Source: an uncultured Pseudomonadota bacterium (GTDB lineage Bacteria; SAR324; NAC60-12). From it: 52,243 nt of DNA. The translations under genes were made by a program, and so were the position numbers. The stretch spans positions 1-52,243 of the forward strand of contig CAJXDX010000001.1 in NCBI GenBank assembly GCA_913052275.1, written 5' to 3'. Under the pieces are notes generated by a model, which was given only the letters and a program-made list of their open reading frames with translations, did not search any database and was not told the origin of the DNA. Of the stretch, positions 8,769-18,494 are shown piece by piece (position 1 is the stretch's first letter; every line of letters begins with the position of its first letter).

Positions 8769-9045
8769 AGTAGTTTGAAAAATTATTAAATGAAAATGTT
8801 GAAGTGTTTTATCAGCAGAATATCACAGCACAACCAATTGCATTGCTCAAATCAAAAACATTAAAAGCACAGCCTGGTATTTAATTTCGAAGCTTACTCA
8901 AACTATGTTAACTATTTGTTTAGCTTGTTGTTTTTTCACCAAAATATTACATTTACAATTCAATCTTAAACAGTATTTTGATTGAGAATTCAAACAAATT
9001 AAAGCTGTTCTAATTGCCTAAGCAGTCTTTTCCTTTGCATTTTTG

Positions 9046-10461
9046 ATGGACAACACGCGTATAAAAACAAAAATAATATGTACAATCGGGCCTGAGACTG
9101 CATCATTTGAAATGATACAGCGTATGGCTGGTGCAGGAATGAATATCGTTCGATTGAACATGTCACATGGTGATCAGGACTGGCATTTTCGGGTAATCAA
9201 GCACATCAAAACACTAAACCGCAAAGTTAAATTCCCTATCGCGATTCTGCTTGACACACAGGGACCGGAAATACGTACAGGCCATCTGTCGTCCAATTTG
9301 GATCTGAAAAAAGGCTCTGTGATTTCGATAACGATTCGCGGAGCGAGTGAAGTTGAGGAAACTTCAATACATATAGACTACGACGACCTGATCAGTTCTG
9401 TGCATGCCGGAGACAAAATTACTGTTGACAACGGTTTGATAAATCTTGAAGTATTAGAAAAACAGGAACGAATCATGCGATGTCGAGTTCTGGATGGCGG
9501 AGTACTCAAGAGTAAAAGTCATGTAAATCTACCGGGCGTACGTGTTAATCTGCCGGCTATTACCCAGAAAGACCGTCGTGACATATTATTTGGAATCAAA
9601 CATGATGTGGATTTCATCGCACTTTCTTTTGTCAGGGAACCTGCTGATGTTTTACAGTTAAAAGAGTTACTTGGAGACAAAGTTGGAAAAATCAAGATCA
9701 TAGCGAAAATTGAAGATCAGGAAGGAGTTACCAATATTGAAAAAATCATTTCAGAAGTAGATGGTATTATGGTTGCCCGTGGAGATTTAGGAATCGAAAT
9801 ACCAATTCATTCTGTACCAACTGTTCAGCGTAAAATTGTCAGGTCATGTTCGGAACAGGGAAAAAGAGTAATTATTGCCACGCATTTACTGGAATCAATG
9901 ATTAAAAACCCTCTTCCTACGCGTGCTGAAGTGACTGATGTGGCAAATGCTATTTATGAAGAAGTAGATGCTGTGATGTTGTCTGGTGAAACTACTGTAG
10001 GAAAGTATCCATTGCGTTGTATCGACCAACTGGTCAATATTGCTCAAAACGTTGAAAATCAGCCAGGATTGCGTTTTGTTGACAATCTAAACACAGACAA
10101 TGATAAACAAAAGTTTTCACTTGCTGCAGTGGATCTGGCGCAATCACTTGGTGCAAGCTGCATAGTTGTTATCACCAGGCGTGGGATAATGGCTGAAATG
10201 GTTTGTAATTGCCGTCCGGTTTACAGTGATATTTATGCTTTCACGAATGTAAGCCAGGCCAGAAGAACTATGATGCTGGGCCGTGGAATTAGATCTTTCC
10301 GGATTGCCTTCAGTCAGGACCCGGAGAAAACTCTTCAAAACGCATTCAAAGTGCTTAAGGAAAGGGAAGGATTTCAAGCTGGTGAAAAGGTTGTGGTAAT
10401 TTCAGATGTACTTGCAGGTTCAGGAAAAATTGACGCGATTCAAATACGTCACCTGCCTTGA
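9046..10461 (+). CDS. pyk: pyruvate kinase
   Basis: The protein transfers phosphate from phosphoenolpyruvate to ADP, the last step of glycolysis. The start is ATG 9046, immediately preceded by an in-frame TTG. The 471-residue product has the N-terminal KTKIICTIGPE and NIVRLNMSHGD motifs, the substrate region LLDTQGPEIRTG, the K-containing signature KIIAKIEDQEGVTNIEKI, MVARGDLGIEIP and VMLSGETTVGKYP, followed by the usual C-terminal regulatory domain. The roughly 280-base region between it and the divergent mtnA-type gene presumably holds both promoters; I could not identify convincing hexamers. Confidence 0.97.
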   Translation: MDNTRIKTKIICTIGPETASFEMIQRMAGAGMNIVRLNMSHGDQDWHFRVIKHIKTLNRKVKFPIAILLDTQGPEIRTGHLSSNLDLKKGSVISITIRGASEVEETSIHIDYDDLISSVHAGDKITVDNGLINLEVLEKQERIMRCRVLDGGVLKSKSHVNLPGVRVNLPAITQKDRRDILFGIKHDVDFIALSFVREPADVLQLKELLGDKVGKIKIIAKIEDQEGVTNIEKIISEVDGIMVARGDLGIEIPIHSVPTVQRKIVRSCSEQGKRVIIATHLLESMIKNPLPTRAEVTDVANAIYEEVDAVMLSGETTVGKYPLRCIDQLVNIAQNVENQPGLRFVDNLNTDNDKQKFSLAAVDLAQSLGASCIVVITRRGIMAEMVCNCRPVYSDIYAFTNVSQARRTMMLGRGIRSFRIAFSQDPEKTLQNAFKVLKEREGFQAGEKVVVISDVLAGSGKIDAIQIRHLP

Positions 10462-10505
10462 GTGCTCTTTTGAATGACTTTACCGTGTATTAAAACCGTT
10501 TTGCC

Positions 10506-11669
10506 TCAGGTACGTTCCACAACTGTAGCAACTCCCTGCCCAAGCCCAATACACATTGTTGCCACACCAAGTTCAGCATCCTTCTCCCGCATCTCATGCA
10601 GTAGAGTCCCAAGAATACGGGTACCGGAACAACCAAGGGGGTGACCAAGGGCGATTGCCCCGCCATTGGGATTGACTTTTTCTTCAATCAAATCACCAAT
10701 TTTCAGATCGCGAAGCACAGTCAAAGACTGAGCAGCAAATGCCTCATTCAACTCAAATAAATCAATATCTTCAATTTCAAGCTGGCAGCGTTTCAGGGCT
10801 TTCCTGACCGCAGGGACAGGACCGTATCCCATGATAGCAGGGTCAACACCTGCGGTGGCCATCGATTTGACTTTTGCGAGGGGATTCAAGCCCAGGTCTT
10901 TTGCCTTCTGTGCAGACATCATTAAAACAGCCGAAGCACCATCTGAAATTGCAGAAGAATTTCCAGCTGTAATTGTTCCTGAAGCCGGATTGAAAACAGG
11001 AGGCAGTCCAGCGAGCGCTTCCATATTTGCATCATGACGGATAACTTCATCTTCTGAGCAGAGCTTTAATCTGCCTTCTTCGTCATGACCCTCTATAGGC
11101 ACAATTTCCTTTTCAAATCGTTTGGATTTTGTCGCACTTGAAGCATTATTATGTGAGCGCAGAGCAAATTCATCCTGATCATGACGAGAAATTTTATGCA
11201 GAATTGAAAGCATTTCGGCAGTTAACCCCATCATTCCGGACGCCTTTGCTGAAAATTTGCTTGTGCTTGGATTTGGATCCAGCCCATGATCCATCGGCAC
11301 ATGACCCATGTGCTCAACTCCTCCGCAGATAAAAACTTCCCCCAGCCCGCACATGATGGACATGGCAGCTGTGTGAACTGCAGTCATCGATGATCCGCAC
11401 AAACGGTTGACAGTCTGAGCCGAACAAGTATGCGGCAACGGTGTTAACAATGAAGCAAATCGGGCGATATTGAAACCCTGTTCTTTAGTCTGGTTTACGC
11501 AACCCCAGATTACGTCTTCTACTTCATCCGGATTAAGCTCAGGATATCGTTCCAGCAATTCAATGATCAGTGCTGCAGACAGATTTTCAGCACGGACATT
11601 CCTGAACATACCTCCTTTTGATCGTCCCATTGGTGTACGAACAGCATCAATAATTACAGCTTCTTGCAT
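10506..11669 (-). CDS. fadA: acetyl-CoA acyltransferase (3-ketoacyl-CoA thiolase)
   Basis: This 387-residue thiolase performs the last step of beta-oxidation, cleaving 3-ketoacyl-CoA with CoA. It has the nucleophile Cys in VNRLCGSSMTAVH, NPNGGAIALGHPLGCSG with the catalytic His, and the second active-site Cys in ATMCIGLGQG near the C-terminus. Its length and N-terminus (VIIDAVRTPMGRSKGG) match FadA. The ATG is preceded by GAGG at good spacing. It is the last gene of the fad operon, 73 bases after fadB. Confidence 0.95.
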   Translation of the reverse strand: MQEAVIIDAVRTPMGRSKGGMFRNVRAENLSAALIIELLERYPELNPDEVEDVIWGCVNQTKEQGFNIARFASLLTPLPHTCSAQTVNRLCGSSMTAVHTAAMSIMCGLGEVFICGGVEHMGHVPMDHGLDPNPSTSKFSAKASGMMGLTAEMLSILHKISRHDQDEFALRSHNNASSATKSKRFEKEIVPIEGHDEEGRLKLCSEDEVIRHDANMEALAGLPPVFNPASGTITAGNSSAISDGASAVLMMSAQKAKDLGLNPLAKVKSMATAGVDPAIMGYGPVPAVRKALKRCQLEIEDIDLFELNEAFAAQSLTVLRDLKIGDLIEEKVNPNGGAIALGHPLGCSGTRILGTLLHEMREKDAELGVATMCIGLGQGVATVVERT

Positions 11670-11742
11670 AATACCTCATTAATTTTTGATTTCATTTTAG
11701 CCTGTTTTTATGCATCTCAATCTGAAAACAATTAATCACTTG

Positions 11743-13899
11743 TCATCGAATCGGATGGAATAACTGGCCGTCCTTAACCATCTTCCTGATTTGCTCTGTG
11801 GGTTCATATATTTTTCCAAAAGACTTAAGTTTTTCGGCTCGCTGCAGTAATTCATCCAACCCTGCAGAATCAGCCCAACGGAAAATTCCACCACGGAATG
11901 GTGGGAACCCAAGTCCGTATATCAGTCCCATATCAACTTCCATGGGAGTCTCTACTATATTATCTTCCAAACATCGAGAACTTTCCATCAACATTGGAAG
12001 CATCATCCTGTCAACAATATCTTCGTCGCTTATATCATCTCCGGAGCTTGCATTAAAATCACGGATAAAATTTCCAGTTTCCGGGTTTACCTCTTTTTTG
12101 GGTTTACCTTTCTTGTCTTTGGAATGAATATAAAACCCTTTTTCGTTTTTCTTGCCGAACCATTTCTGTTCAAACATTTTAGATATAATTGTAGGATCTT
12201 CCCTGCTCATTCGGTCAGGGTACCCTTCAGCCATCACACTGCCTGCATGGAAAGCTGTGTCAATGCCCACCACGTCCAGCAGACATGCGGGGCCCATTGG
12301 CCACCCGAATTTTTCCATAACTTTATCAATATGCTCATAATCAACTCCGTCACTTACCAAACCTGTAAAACCTGCAATGTAAGGAAACAACACTCTATTT
12401 ACAAGAAAACCTGGACAGTCATTTACCACGATCGGACTTTTTCCCATTGCAGCTGCAAAGGCAACTGTGGAAGCAATTGTTGGTTCAGAACTTTTTTCAC
12501 CACGGATCACCTCAACAAGGGGCATTCTGTGAACCGGATTAAAAAAGTGCATACCGCAAAACTGTTCCGGACGTTTAAGTCCTTTAGCCAGTTTTGTAAT
12601 TGAAATGGTGGAGGTATTAGAAGCAAGGATCGCGTTTTTACGGATGATTGATTCAGTTTCGGACAGTACTGCTTTTTTCACACTTTCCTTTTCTACCACT
12701 GCCTCGACCACCAGGTCCGCCTCAGCAATATTTTCATATGAAAGTGTTGGAGTAATATCAGTCAAAATATGAGTCATTTCCTCTACTTCCATTTGCCCGC
12801 GGTCAATACGTTTTTGCATTATTTTAGCAGCTTCCTTTATGCCCAATTCCAGTTGAGATTGGGCAATATCCTTCATGGCTATTGGAATCCCTTTGAAGGC
12901 GGATTGATAAGCAACCCCTCCACCCATAATACCTGCACCAAGAACTGCAGCACGATTTACCGGTTCAGCCATTTTTTTTGAACTTTTGGCTTTTTTCTTC
13001 AGTAATTGATCACCTAAAAATAAGCCTATTAATGAAGTTGCTTCCGGAGACTTTGCAAGTTCCGCAAATCCTTCCGCCTCAATTTCCAGTGCTCCTTCAA
13101 GTGGAAGATTTGCACCGGCCTGCATAACTCCGACAATAGTCAAAGGTGCAGGATAGTTTGGACCTGCCTTTCCTGCAATGAATGCACGCGCTGTCTCAAA
13201 AGTCATCATTGCTTCGTTTTCATTCAACATCAAGGGCTGTTGTTTTACTTTACGTTTTGTTTCCCAGTCCAGTTCACCCCTGATTGCTCTAGCAAGCAGG
13301 TCCAAAGAGGCATCCCGTAATATTTCAGGTTCGACCACTGAATCTACAGCACCTGCCTTAAGAGCATTTTCTGGATTGTTATCCTTCCCTCCTGCTATCC
13401 ATTCAATGGCATTATCAGCACCTATGAGTCTTGGCAGTCTTGCTGTGCCTCCAAATCCGGGCAGCAAGCCAAGTTTAACTTCAGGCAAGCCTACTTTTGC
13501 TTGCTTAGAGGCTACACGATAAGTACATGCTAGACATATTTCAAATCCTCCTCCAAGTGCAAATCCATTTATTGCGCATACACTGGGTATATTTAAATTT
13601 TCAAGATTTGAAAAAACCTGCTGGCTGTCTTTTACCCATTGCACAAGCTTGTCCAGTGGTTCCTGAAAAATCCCCAGAAACTGGTTAATATCTGCACCAA
13701 CAATGAATGTGTCTTTTCCGCTGGAGATAAGCAGTCCTTTTACTGATTGATCTTTTTCCAGTAGCTTAACAACTTCATTGAGTTCCTGAAGCGAGTTTTT
13801 GTCAAACTTATTTACTGAACCATCCTGTAAGTCAAATACCAGCTCAGCAATATTGTTTTCCAGAGTATGGCATTGTAGAGTCTGGCCTTTGTATTCCAT
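11743..13899 (-). CDS. fadB: fatty acid oxidation complex alpha subunit
   Basis: The 718-residue multifunctional enzyme hydrates enoyl-CoA and oxidises 3-hydroxyacyl-CoA; with FadA it forms the trifunctional beta-oxidation complex. Residues of about 1-190 are the enoyl-CoA hydratase/isomerase domain (NGFALGGGFEICLACTYR, LGLLPGFGGTARLPR). From about 310 the NAD-binding dehydrogenase domain begins with LGAGIMGGGVAYQSA, followed by HFFNPVHRMPLVEVI and two C-terminal helical dehydrogenase domains ending near GLGFPPFRGGIFRW. It lies 23 bases after the acyl-CoA dehydrogenase gene and 73 before fadA. Confidence 0.95.
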   Translation of the reverse strand: MEYKGQTLQCHTLENNIAELVFDLQDGSVNKFDKNSLQELNEVVKLLEKDQSVKGLLISSGKDTFIVGADINQFLGIFQEPLDKLVQWVKDSQQVFSNLENLNIPSVCAINGFALGGGFEICLACTYRVASKQAKVGLPEVKLGLLPGFGGTARLPRLIGADNAIEWIAGGKDNNPENALKAGAVDSVVEPEILRDASLDLLARAIRGELDWETKRKVKQQPLMLNENEAMMTFETARAFIAGKAGPNYPAPLTIVGVMQAGANLPLEGALEIEAEGFAELAKSPEATSLIGLFLGDQLLKKKAKSSKKMAEPVNRAAVLGAGIMGGGVAYQSAFKGIPIAMKDIAQSQLELGIKEAAKIMQKRIDRGQMEVEEMTHILTDITPTLSYENIAEADLVVEAVVEKESVKKAVLSETESIIRKNAILASNTSTISITKLAKGLKRPEQFCGMHFFNPVHRMPLVEVIRGEKSSEPTIASTVAFAAAMGKSPIVVNDCPGFLVNRVLFPYIAGFTGLVSDGVDYEHIDKVMEKFGWPMGPACLLDVVGIDTAFHAGSVMAEGYPDRMSREDPTIISKMFEQKWFGKKNEKGFYIHSKDKKGKPKKEVNPETGNFIRDFNASSGDDISDEDIVDRMMLPMLMESSRCLEDNIVETPMEVDMGLIYGLGFPPFRGGIFRWADSAGLDELLQRAEKLKSFGKIYEPTEQIRKMVKDGQLFHPIR

Positions 13900-13922
13900 A
13901 TATTCAGATTGAGTTAAATAGA

Positions 13923-15773
13923 TTAAAAAGTTATTTCAAGCGCATCGAAGTTCTGTTTTTTACCTCCTTCAAGTAAAGCATGGTATTGAGGTATGACAGC
14001 TTCCAAAAAATAACGTGCGGTTTTCAGCTTATTTGAGTAAAAAAGAGCGTTCTCATTTTCCACCAGCAATTCTGAATCATCAAGGTCTTCCAGTCCTTCT
14101 TTCGATCTTATCCTTGACAATTGTTCTGATGCTACAACTGCTTGCTGCAATAACAGCCAGCCTGCTGTAACTGAAGAAATAAACATTAAAAATGGTGTTG
14201 CATAAAGCGCGATGGATTCCATACCCCGTTCCTTCAATATTTCCTGCGTTGACATTGAAGTTTCGTAAAGTGATTCGCAATAACCTTCAAATATATTGAT
14301 TAATTGTCCCATTTCTTGGTGGTCCCTGTGCTCATTTATTAATTCACTATAATTTCCCATAAGTTGCTGAAAAAGAGCACCATCGTTGCGGAGAATTTTT
14401 CTGCCGATTAAATCCAGAGCTTGAATATCGGTTGTACCTTCATAAATTGTAGAAATTCTTGCATCTCTGTACAATTGCTCAAGAGGGAAGTCTTTGGTAT
14501 AACCTACGCCGCCCATTACCTGAAGCCCAGCTTGTACAACTTCAAGTCCAACCTCCGTACACCAGCCCTTGCACATTGGTGTAAGCAGATCGATCATGTT
14601 CTGTCTATTTTCTTTTTCCTTCTCAGTTTCAGCAATTTTCTCCAAATCGAATTGCAATGCAGTATAGTAAAGCAGAGCGCGCATAGCTTCGACCCTTGAC
14701 TTCATATTGATCAGATTGAGCCGAACGGCAGGGTGTTCAATTATTGATACACGTTGAGCATTTAAATCACGGATTTTTGAAATGTTTGTACCCTGAACAC
14801 GCTCATGTGCATAAGTTTTTGCGTTTTCGTATGCAGCTCCGCCTAGGGACAAGCCAATTAATCCGGTAAAAATTCGTGCTGTATTCATCATCTGAAACAT
14901 GGCAGCAATTCCCTGGCCTTCACTGCCAAGAATCCAGCCCAGACAATCGTCATTTTCTCCAAAACTCAGAACTGCGGTTGGACTTGAATGGATTCCCATT
15001 TTATTCTCAATGGATACAACTGTGACGTCATTCCAGTCTCCTAATGAGCCGTCATCGTTTACTCTGAAATATGGAACCACAAACAGGCTCAAACCTTTTG
15101 TGCCATCTGGAGCTCCCTTGACACGTGCTAAGACTGCATGAATTACGTTTTCACCCAAGTCATTATCTCCAGAAGAAATCCAGCATTTAGTACCTTTAAT
15201 TTTGTAAACACCATTCCCCAGCGGTTCGGCGCTTGTTATTCCTGCTCCGACATCGGACCCAGCATGCGGCTCACTCAAACACATAGTCCCTGTATACTGT
15301 CCCTGAAACATTTTTGCTATGTATTTTTCCTTCAACATGTCTGAGCCATATGTTTCAATCAATTTTGCGGCTCCTGAAGTGAGTCCGAAAAACATCCCTA
15401 ATCCGAGATTTGCGCCGTTTATTGCTTCACTGACTATTAAGCCTATAGTTGCGGGAGCACCCATGCCACCGTATTCTGGCGAATCGGAAATCGAAGCCCA
15501 TCCCAATTCATAGGCCTTTTGAAAAGGCTTGTGTAAACATTCAGAAACTTTTACCCTGCCCTCTTCCAGTCTGCAGCCCTTACGATCACTTTCTGCTCGA
15601 GTTGGGAAAACCACCTCAATCGCAAAACGTATTCCTTCCTGTACCATCATTTCAAGGGTGTCCTGATCAAATTCAGCATATTTTTCGGAATTGTTCAGTT
15701 TCCCAAGTTGAAGCCATTCACTGATTGCGAAGCTGATATCACGCTGGTCAAGTGTTAAATCAGTACTACTCAT
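13923..15773 (-). CDS. acyl-CoA dehydrogenase with C-terminal extension
   Basis: This flavoenzyme introduces the first double bond in beta-oxidation. At 616 residues it is longer than the classic 380-residue family and matches the group with an extra C-terminal helical domain. Visible motifs are MCLSEPHAGSDVG and KGTKCWISSGDND in the middle domain, and IYEGTTDIQALDLIGRK, which carries the family's catalytic Glu. The residues after about 470 form the added domain. It is the first gene of a fad operon with fadB and fadA. The 300-base AT-rich upstream region is shared with the divergent ftsL gene. Confidence 0.92.
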   Translation of the reverse strand: MSSTDLTLDQRDISFAISEWLQLGKLNNSEKYAEFDQDTLEMMVQEGIRFAIEVVFPTRAESDRKGCRLEEGRVKVSECLHKPFQKAYELGWASISDSPEYGGMGAPATIGLIVSEAINGANLGLGMFFGLTSGAAKLIETYGSDMLKEKYIAKMFQGQYTGTMCLSEPHAGSDVGAGITSAEPLGNGVYKIKGTKCWISSGDNDLGENVIHAVLARVKGAPDGTKGLSLFVVPYFRVNDDGSLGDWNDVTVVSIENKMGIHSSPTAVLSFGENDDCLGWILGSEGQGIAAMFQMMNTARIFTGLIGLSLGGAAYENAKTYAHERVQGTNISKIRDLNAQRVSIIEHPAVRLNLINMKSRVEAMRALLYYTALQFDLEKIAETEKEKENRQNMIDLLTPMCKGWCTEVGLEVVQAGLQVMGGVGYTKDFPLEQLYRDARISTIYEGTTDIQALDLIGRKILRNDGALFQQLMGNYSELINEHRDHQEMGQLINIFEGYCESLYETSMSTQEILKERGMESIALYATPFLMFISSVTAGWLLLQQAVVASEQLSRIRSKEGLEDLDDSELLVENENALFYSNKLKTARYFLEAVIPQYHALLEGGKKQNFDALEITF

Positions 15774-16072
15774 AATTTATAATTTTTTTTTTAGTAATCT
15801 GTGGTTAGCAACAAGGCAGAATCAAGATGATTAATTAATATCTATCTCTAAAATACTCTAAATTAAACGGAGTAAAAAGGATTATTTGGATTCATAAAAT
15901 TAAATGCATTATATCAGGTATAAATCTACATTCGAGTTTCAGTGAAATGTGTATTTTAAATGTTTGGGATAGTTTGTGCAGAAGTATTAGTATATTCAAT
16001 ATTTTAATACGTTAATGACTTGCTGAGTAGAACAATTGAATTTCGCATTTATTATTTAAGAGAAAATTTTTT
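15774..16072. other. intergenic region between divergent fad operon and ftsLI
   Basis: This roughly 300-base AT-rich spacer must contain the promoters for the fad operon and ftsLI. No clear -35/-10 pair, regulator palindrome or RNA gene is evident to me. It contains AAATGCATT at 15902-15910, the core of the motif repeated upstream of acnA; a single copy may be chance. Confidence 0.35.
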
Positions 16073-16459
16073 ATGTCACTCAAATCATTAATTCATTCCT
16101 CACGAAGGACTCCGAGTTCCTTAAAGAATCAGTTCCGCTGGAAACTTGTTCCTGGATTTATTTGGAAATCAGTACAATCATTTAGAATCACTTTGCTGAT
16201 ATGGGGTCTGGTAACAGCAGGATGCATCTTCTACCTAACACAATGGATGAATTTCAGGCAAGTAGCTCACAGAATTGATTTGCTTGAAACATATCGATCA
16301 AAATTGTCTTCTCAGTTGGAGTTATTGGAAGTTGAAATAAGTTACCTTACACGTCCTCAGCGTCTGGAATTTCTGGCAGGAGGTACAATGCTCATGCAGC
16401 CTCCAGAGTCTGTCCAATACAAATTGTCCTGGCTGGATATAACCAGCGAAAAAGACTAA
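16073..16459 (+). CDS. ftsL: FtsL-like cell division protein
   Basis: This small 128-residue bitopic protein has a basic cytoplasmic N-terminus of about 40 residues and one membrane segment (FRITLLIWGLVTAGCIFYL). A short coiled-coil follows (RIDLLETYRSKLSSQLELLEVEISYL), then RPQRLEFLA, the arrangement of FtsL/DivIC proteins that scaffold septal peptidoglycan synthesis. Sequence conservation in this family is poor, so the call rests on topology and position: its stop codon abuts the ATG of ftsI, as in the usual ftsL-ftsI order. Confidence 0.8.
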   Translation: MSLKSLIHSSRRTPSSLKNQFRWKLVPGFIWKSVQSFRITLLIWGLVTAGCIFYLTQWMNFRQVAHRIDLLETYRSKLSSQLELLEVEISYLTRPQRLEFLAGGTMLMQPPESVQYKLSWLDITSEKD

Positions 16460-18244
16460 ATGAGTCAATCACCACGTTTTCAAGTCTACAGCTTCAAATC
16501 CCGTCTTCTGACAGTTCTGGTTTTTTTTGGAATATGTTTTGTTGCGGTTTTGGGCAAAGTATTTTTTTTACAGATCATTAAGGCGGATTACTATATTCAG
16601 AAAGCAAAGTCTCAACATGAACTTACGGTCAAAGTGGAGCCGCACCGTGGAAGAATTTTGGACAATAACGGACGAATTTTGGCTGTCTCTGTTAAACTGA
16701 AATCATTATTTGCAAAACCAAACCAGCTGGAATCCCCTTCTGAATATGCAAGAAGACTTTCCCCGATTCTCAAAATTCCCTACCACAAACTGTTTAATGA
16801 ACTGAAATCAAGACAACAGTTCATCTGGATAAAACGCAGATTACATCCTCAACAGGCAAGACTTGTTCAGAAACTTGGATTGAAAGGAATTGGATTTATA
16901 GAAGAATATCGAAGATTTTATCCTAATGGTAGTTTTGCCGGACAACTTTTGGGGTATTCCGGAATTGACACTCAAGGATTGGAAGGTATAGAACACAAAT
17001 ATGAATCTTTGCTTGCAGGCATGCCGGTCACATATGTACTTGAGAAAGAAGGTATGTTCCGCACGGACCCTCTTTCAAATATTTCAAAAAAAATCCCTGA
17101 TCAGTATTCACTCTATTTGACTATAGACAGTACGATTCAACATTTTGCAGAAAAATCCTTAAGAGAAGGAGTTATTAAGTCACGTGGTGAACGAGGAACA
17201 GTTGTTGTAATTCACGCTAAAACTGGAGCGGTCCTGGCAATGGCTAATTATCCCGGCTATGATCCAAACCGTTATCAGCGTTACACTAGGGAGCGTCAGC
17301 TGAATTATGCGGTAACTGCAGGTTATGAGCCGGGATCTACCTTCAAAATGATTACTGTTGCTGCAGGACTAAACGAGGGGCTTATATCGTCTGATCAGGA
17401 ATTTTTCTGTGAAGAAGGAGAGTACAGGATAGGGAATAACTTAATCAGAGACTCCTCACCTCAGGGTGTGCTGACACTCGAGCAGGTTTTAAAAAAATCA
17501 TCAAATATATGTGCGGCAAAAATTGGCATGAGCATACCGCCTTCGCGGTTTTATGATTACATCATGCTTTTCGGTTTTGGACAAAGGCCAAATTCCGGTA
17601 TTGCCGCTGAAGCATCCGGCAGGGTTATTTCTCCCAAAAAATGGAAAACTATTGATCATGCAGCGATTTCTTTTGGTCAGGCTATACTTGTTTCACCATT
17701 GCAAATGGTAAGTGCAGCCAACGTTTTTGCAAATCAGGGAGAGTGGATTCAACCATATATCCTTGATCATGTCCGTGACAAAAAAGGAAAAGTAATTAAG
17801 GAAATCAAGGACAATGACGGAAGGTTGATTCAAAAATTTGGTGCAGGCATTCGCAGTCGTGTAGTTGACGCTTCAGTTTCGGAATTAATTAAAGAGTATC
17901 TTATATCTGTGACACAGCCGGGGGGTACAGCAGAATTAGCGGCGATAAAAGGTTATCAAGTTGCAGGTAAAACCGGTACCAGCCAAATTTTCGATCATCA
18001 GCTGGGAAGATATTCCAAAACTCGTTACATTGCCTCATTTGTCGGTTTTGCCCCTGCATCGGATCCATTGGTAACAGTTCTGGTTATAGTTGAACAGCCT
18101 CAAACTTCTTATTACGGCGGAACCGTTGCCGCGCCAATATTTAATGAAATTGTACATAGAACTCTTTTGTTTAAAGATGTATTGCCCCTGCCAGATGAAA
18201 GTTATTCAGAAATCCCCGCACATCAAAGTACCGCATCTCGCTGA
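16460..18244 (+). CDS. ftsI: peptidoglycan transpeptidase FtsI (PBP3)
   Basis: This class B penicillin-binding protein cross-links septal peptidoglycan in the periplasm. After a short cytoplasmic N-terminus and one membrane anchor (LLTVLVFFGICFVAVLGKVFFL) comes the dimerisation domain with RGRILDNNGRILA-type motifs. The transpeptidase domain carries the nucleophile Ser293 in STFK, SSN at 347-349 and KTGT at 504-507. Length (594 aa) is normal. The start directly follows the ftsL stop. mraZ, mraW and the mur genes that usually flank this pair are absent on both sides. Confidence 0.96.
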   Translation: MSQSPRFQVYSFKSRLLTVLVFFGICFVAVLGKVFFLQIIKADYYIQKAKSQHELTVKVEPHRGRILDNNGRILAVSVKLKSLFAKPNQLESPSEYARRLSPILKIPYHKLFNELKSRQQFIWIKRRLHPQQARLVQKLGLKGIGFIEEYRRFYPNGSFAGQLLGYSGIDTQGLEGIEHKYESLLAGMPVTYVLEKEGMFRTDPLSNISKKIPDQYSLYLTIDSTIQHFAEKSLREGVIKSRGERGTVVVIHAKTGAVLAMANYPGYDPNRYQRYTRERQLNYAVTAGYEPGSTFKMITVAAGLNEGLISSDQEFFCEEGEYRIGNNLIRDSSPQGVLTLEQVLKKSSNICAAKIGMSIPPSRFYDYIMLFGFGQRPNSGIAAEASGRVISPKKWKTIDHAAISFGQAILVSPLQMVSAANVFANQGEWIQPYILDHVRDKKGKVIKEIKDNDGRLIQKFGAGIRSRVVDASVSELIKEYLISVTQPGGTAELAAIKGYQVAGKTGTSQIFDHQLGRYSKTRYIASFVGFAPASDPLVTVLVIVEQPQTSYYGGTVAAPIFNEIVHRTLLFKDVLPLPDESYSEIPAHQSTASR

Positions 18245-18494
18245 CGAAGAGAAAGTATTACTCCGGTTTTATACTTTATCTTAGGCTCTGTTTTATTTGA
18301 GAATTTCTACTCATGAGCCACCTTACCTGATAATATACTGATATTATTATTTTAGTTAGTACACACGATTGATGGGGAAGATTTAAAATTGCATAGAATT
18401 CTTACAAAATTTCTTACATTTTTTCGGGATGACAGGACAAATCCTGAAACTGTGGAGATTTATAAAAATGTGTGCAGATAAAAAAACTAAAAAT
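18245..18494. other. convergent intergenic region after ftsI and pdxA
   Basis: This AT-rich spacer lies between the converging ends of ftsI and pdxA. It contains one hairpin-like element at 18330-18347 followed by a T-rich stretch and otherwise shows no gene, RNA or repeat that I can support. Confidence 0.4.
18330..18355 (+). terminator. weak candidate terminator after ftsI
   Basis: ATAATAT and ATATTAT form a seven-base-pair A/T-only stem around the loop ACTG, and TATTTTAG follows. The position, about 85 bases after ftsI, suits a terminator, but a stem without G-C pairs is weak and could be chance in AT-rich DNA. Confidence 0.25.

Noticed and set aside
12124..12603. 159-codon plus-strand frame inside fadB
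   Set aside because: It lies fully antisense to conserved fadB sequence; its Cys/His-rich translation follows from the complementary codons and matches no family.
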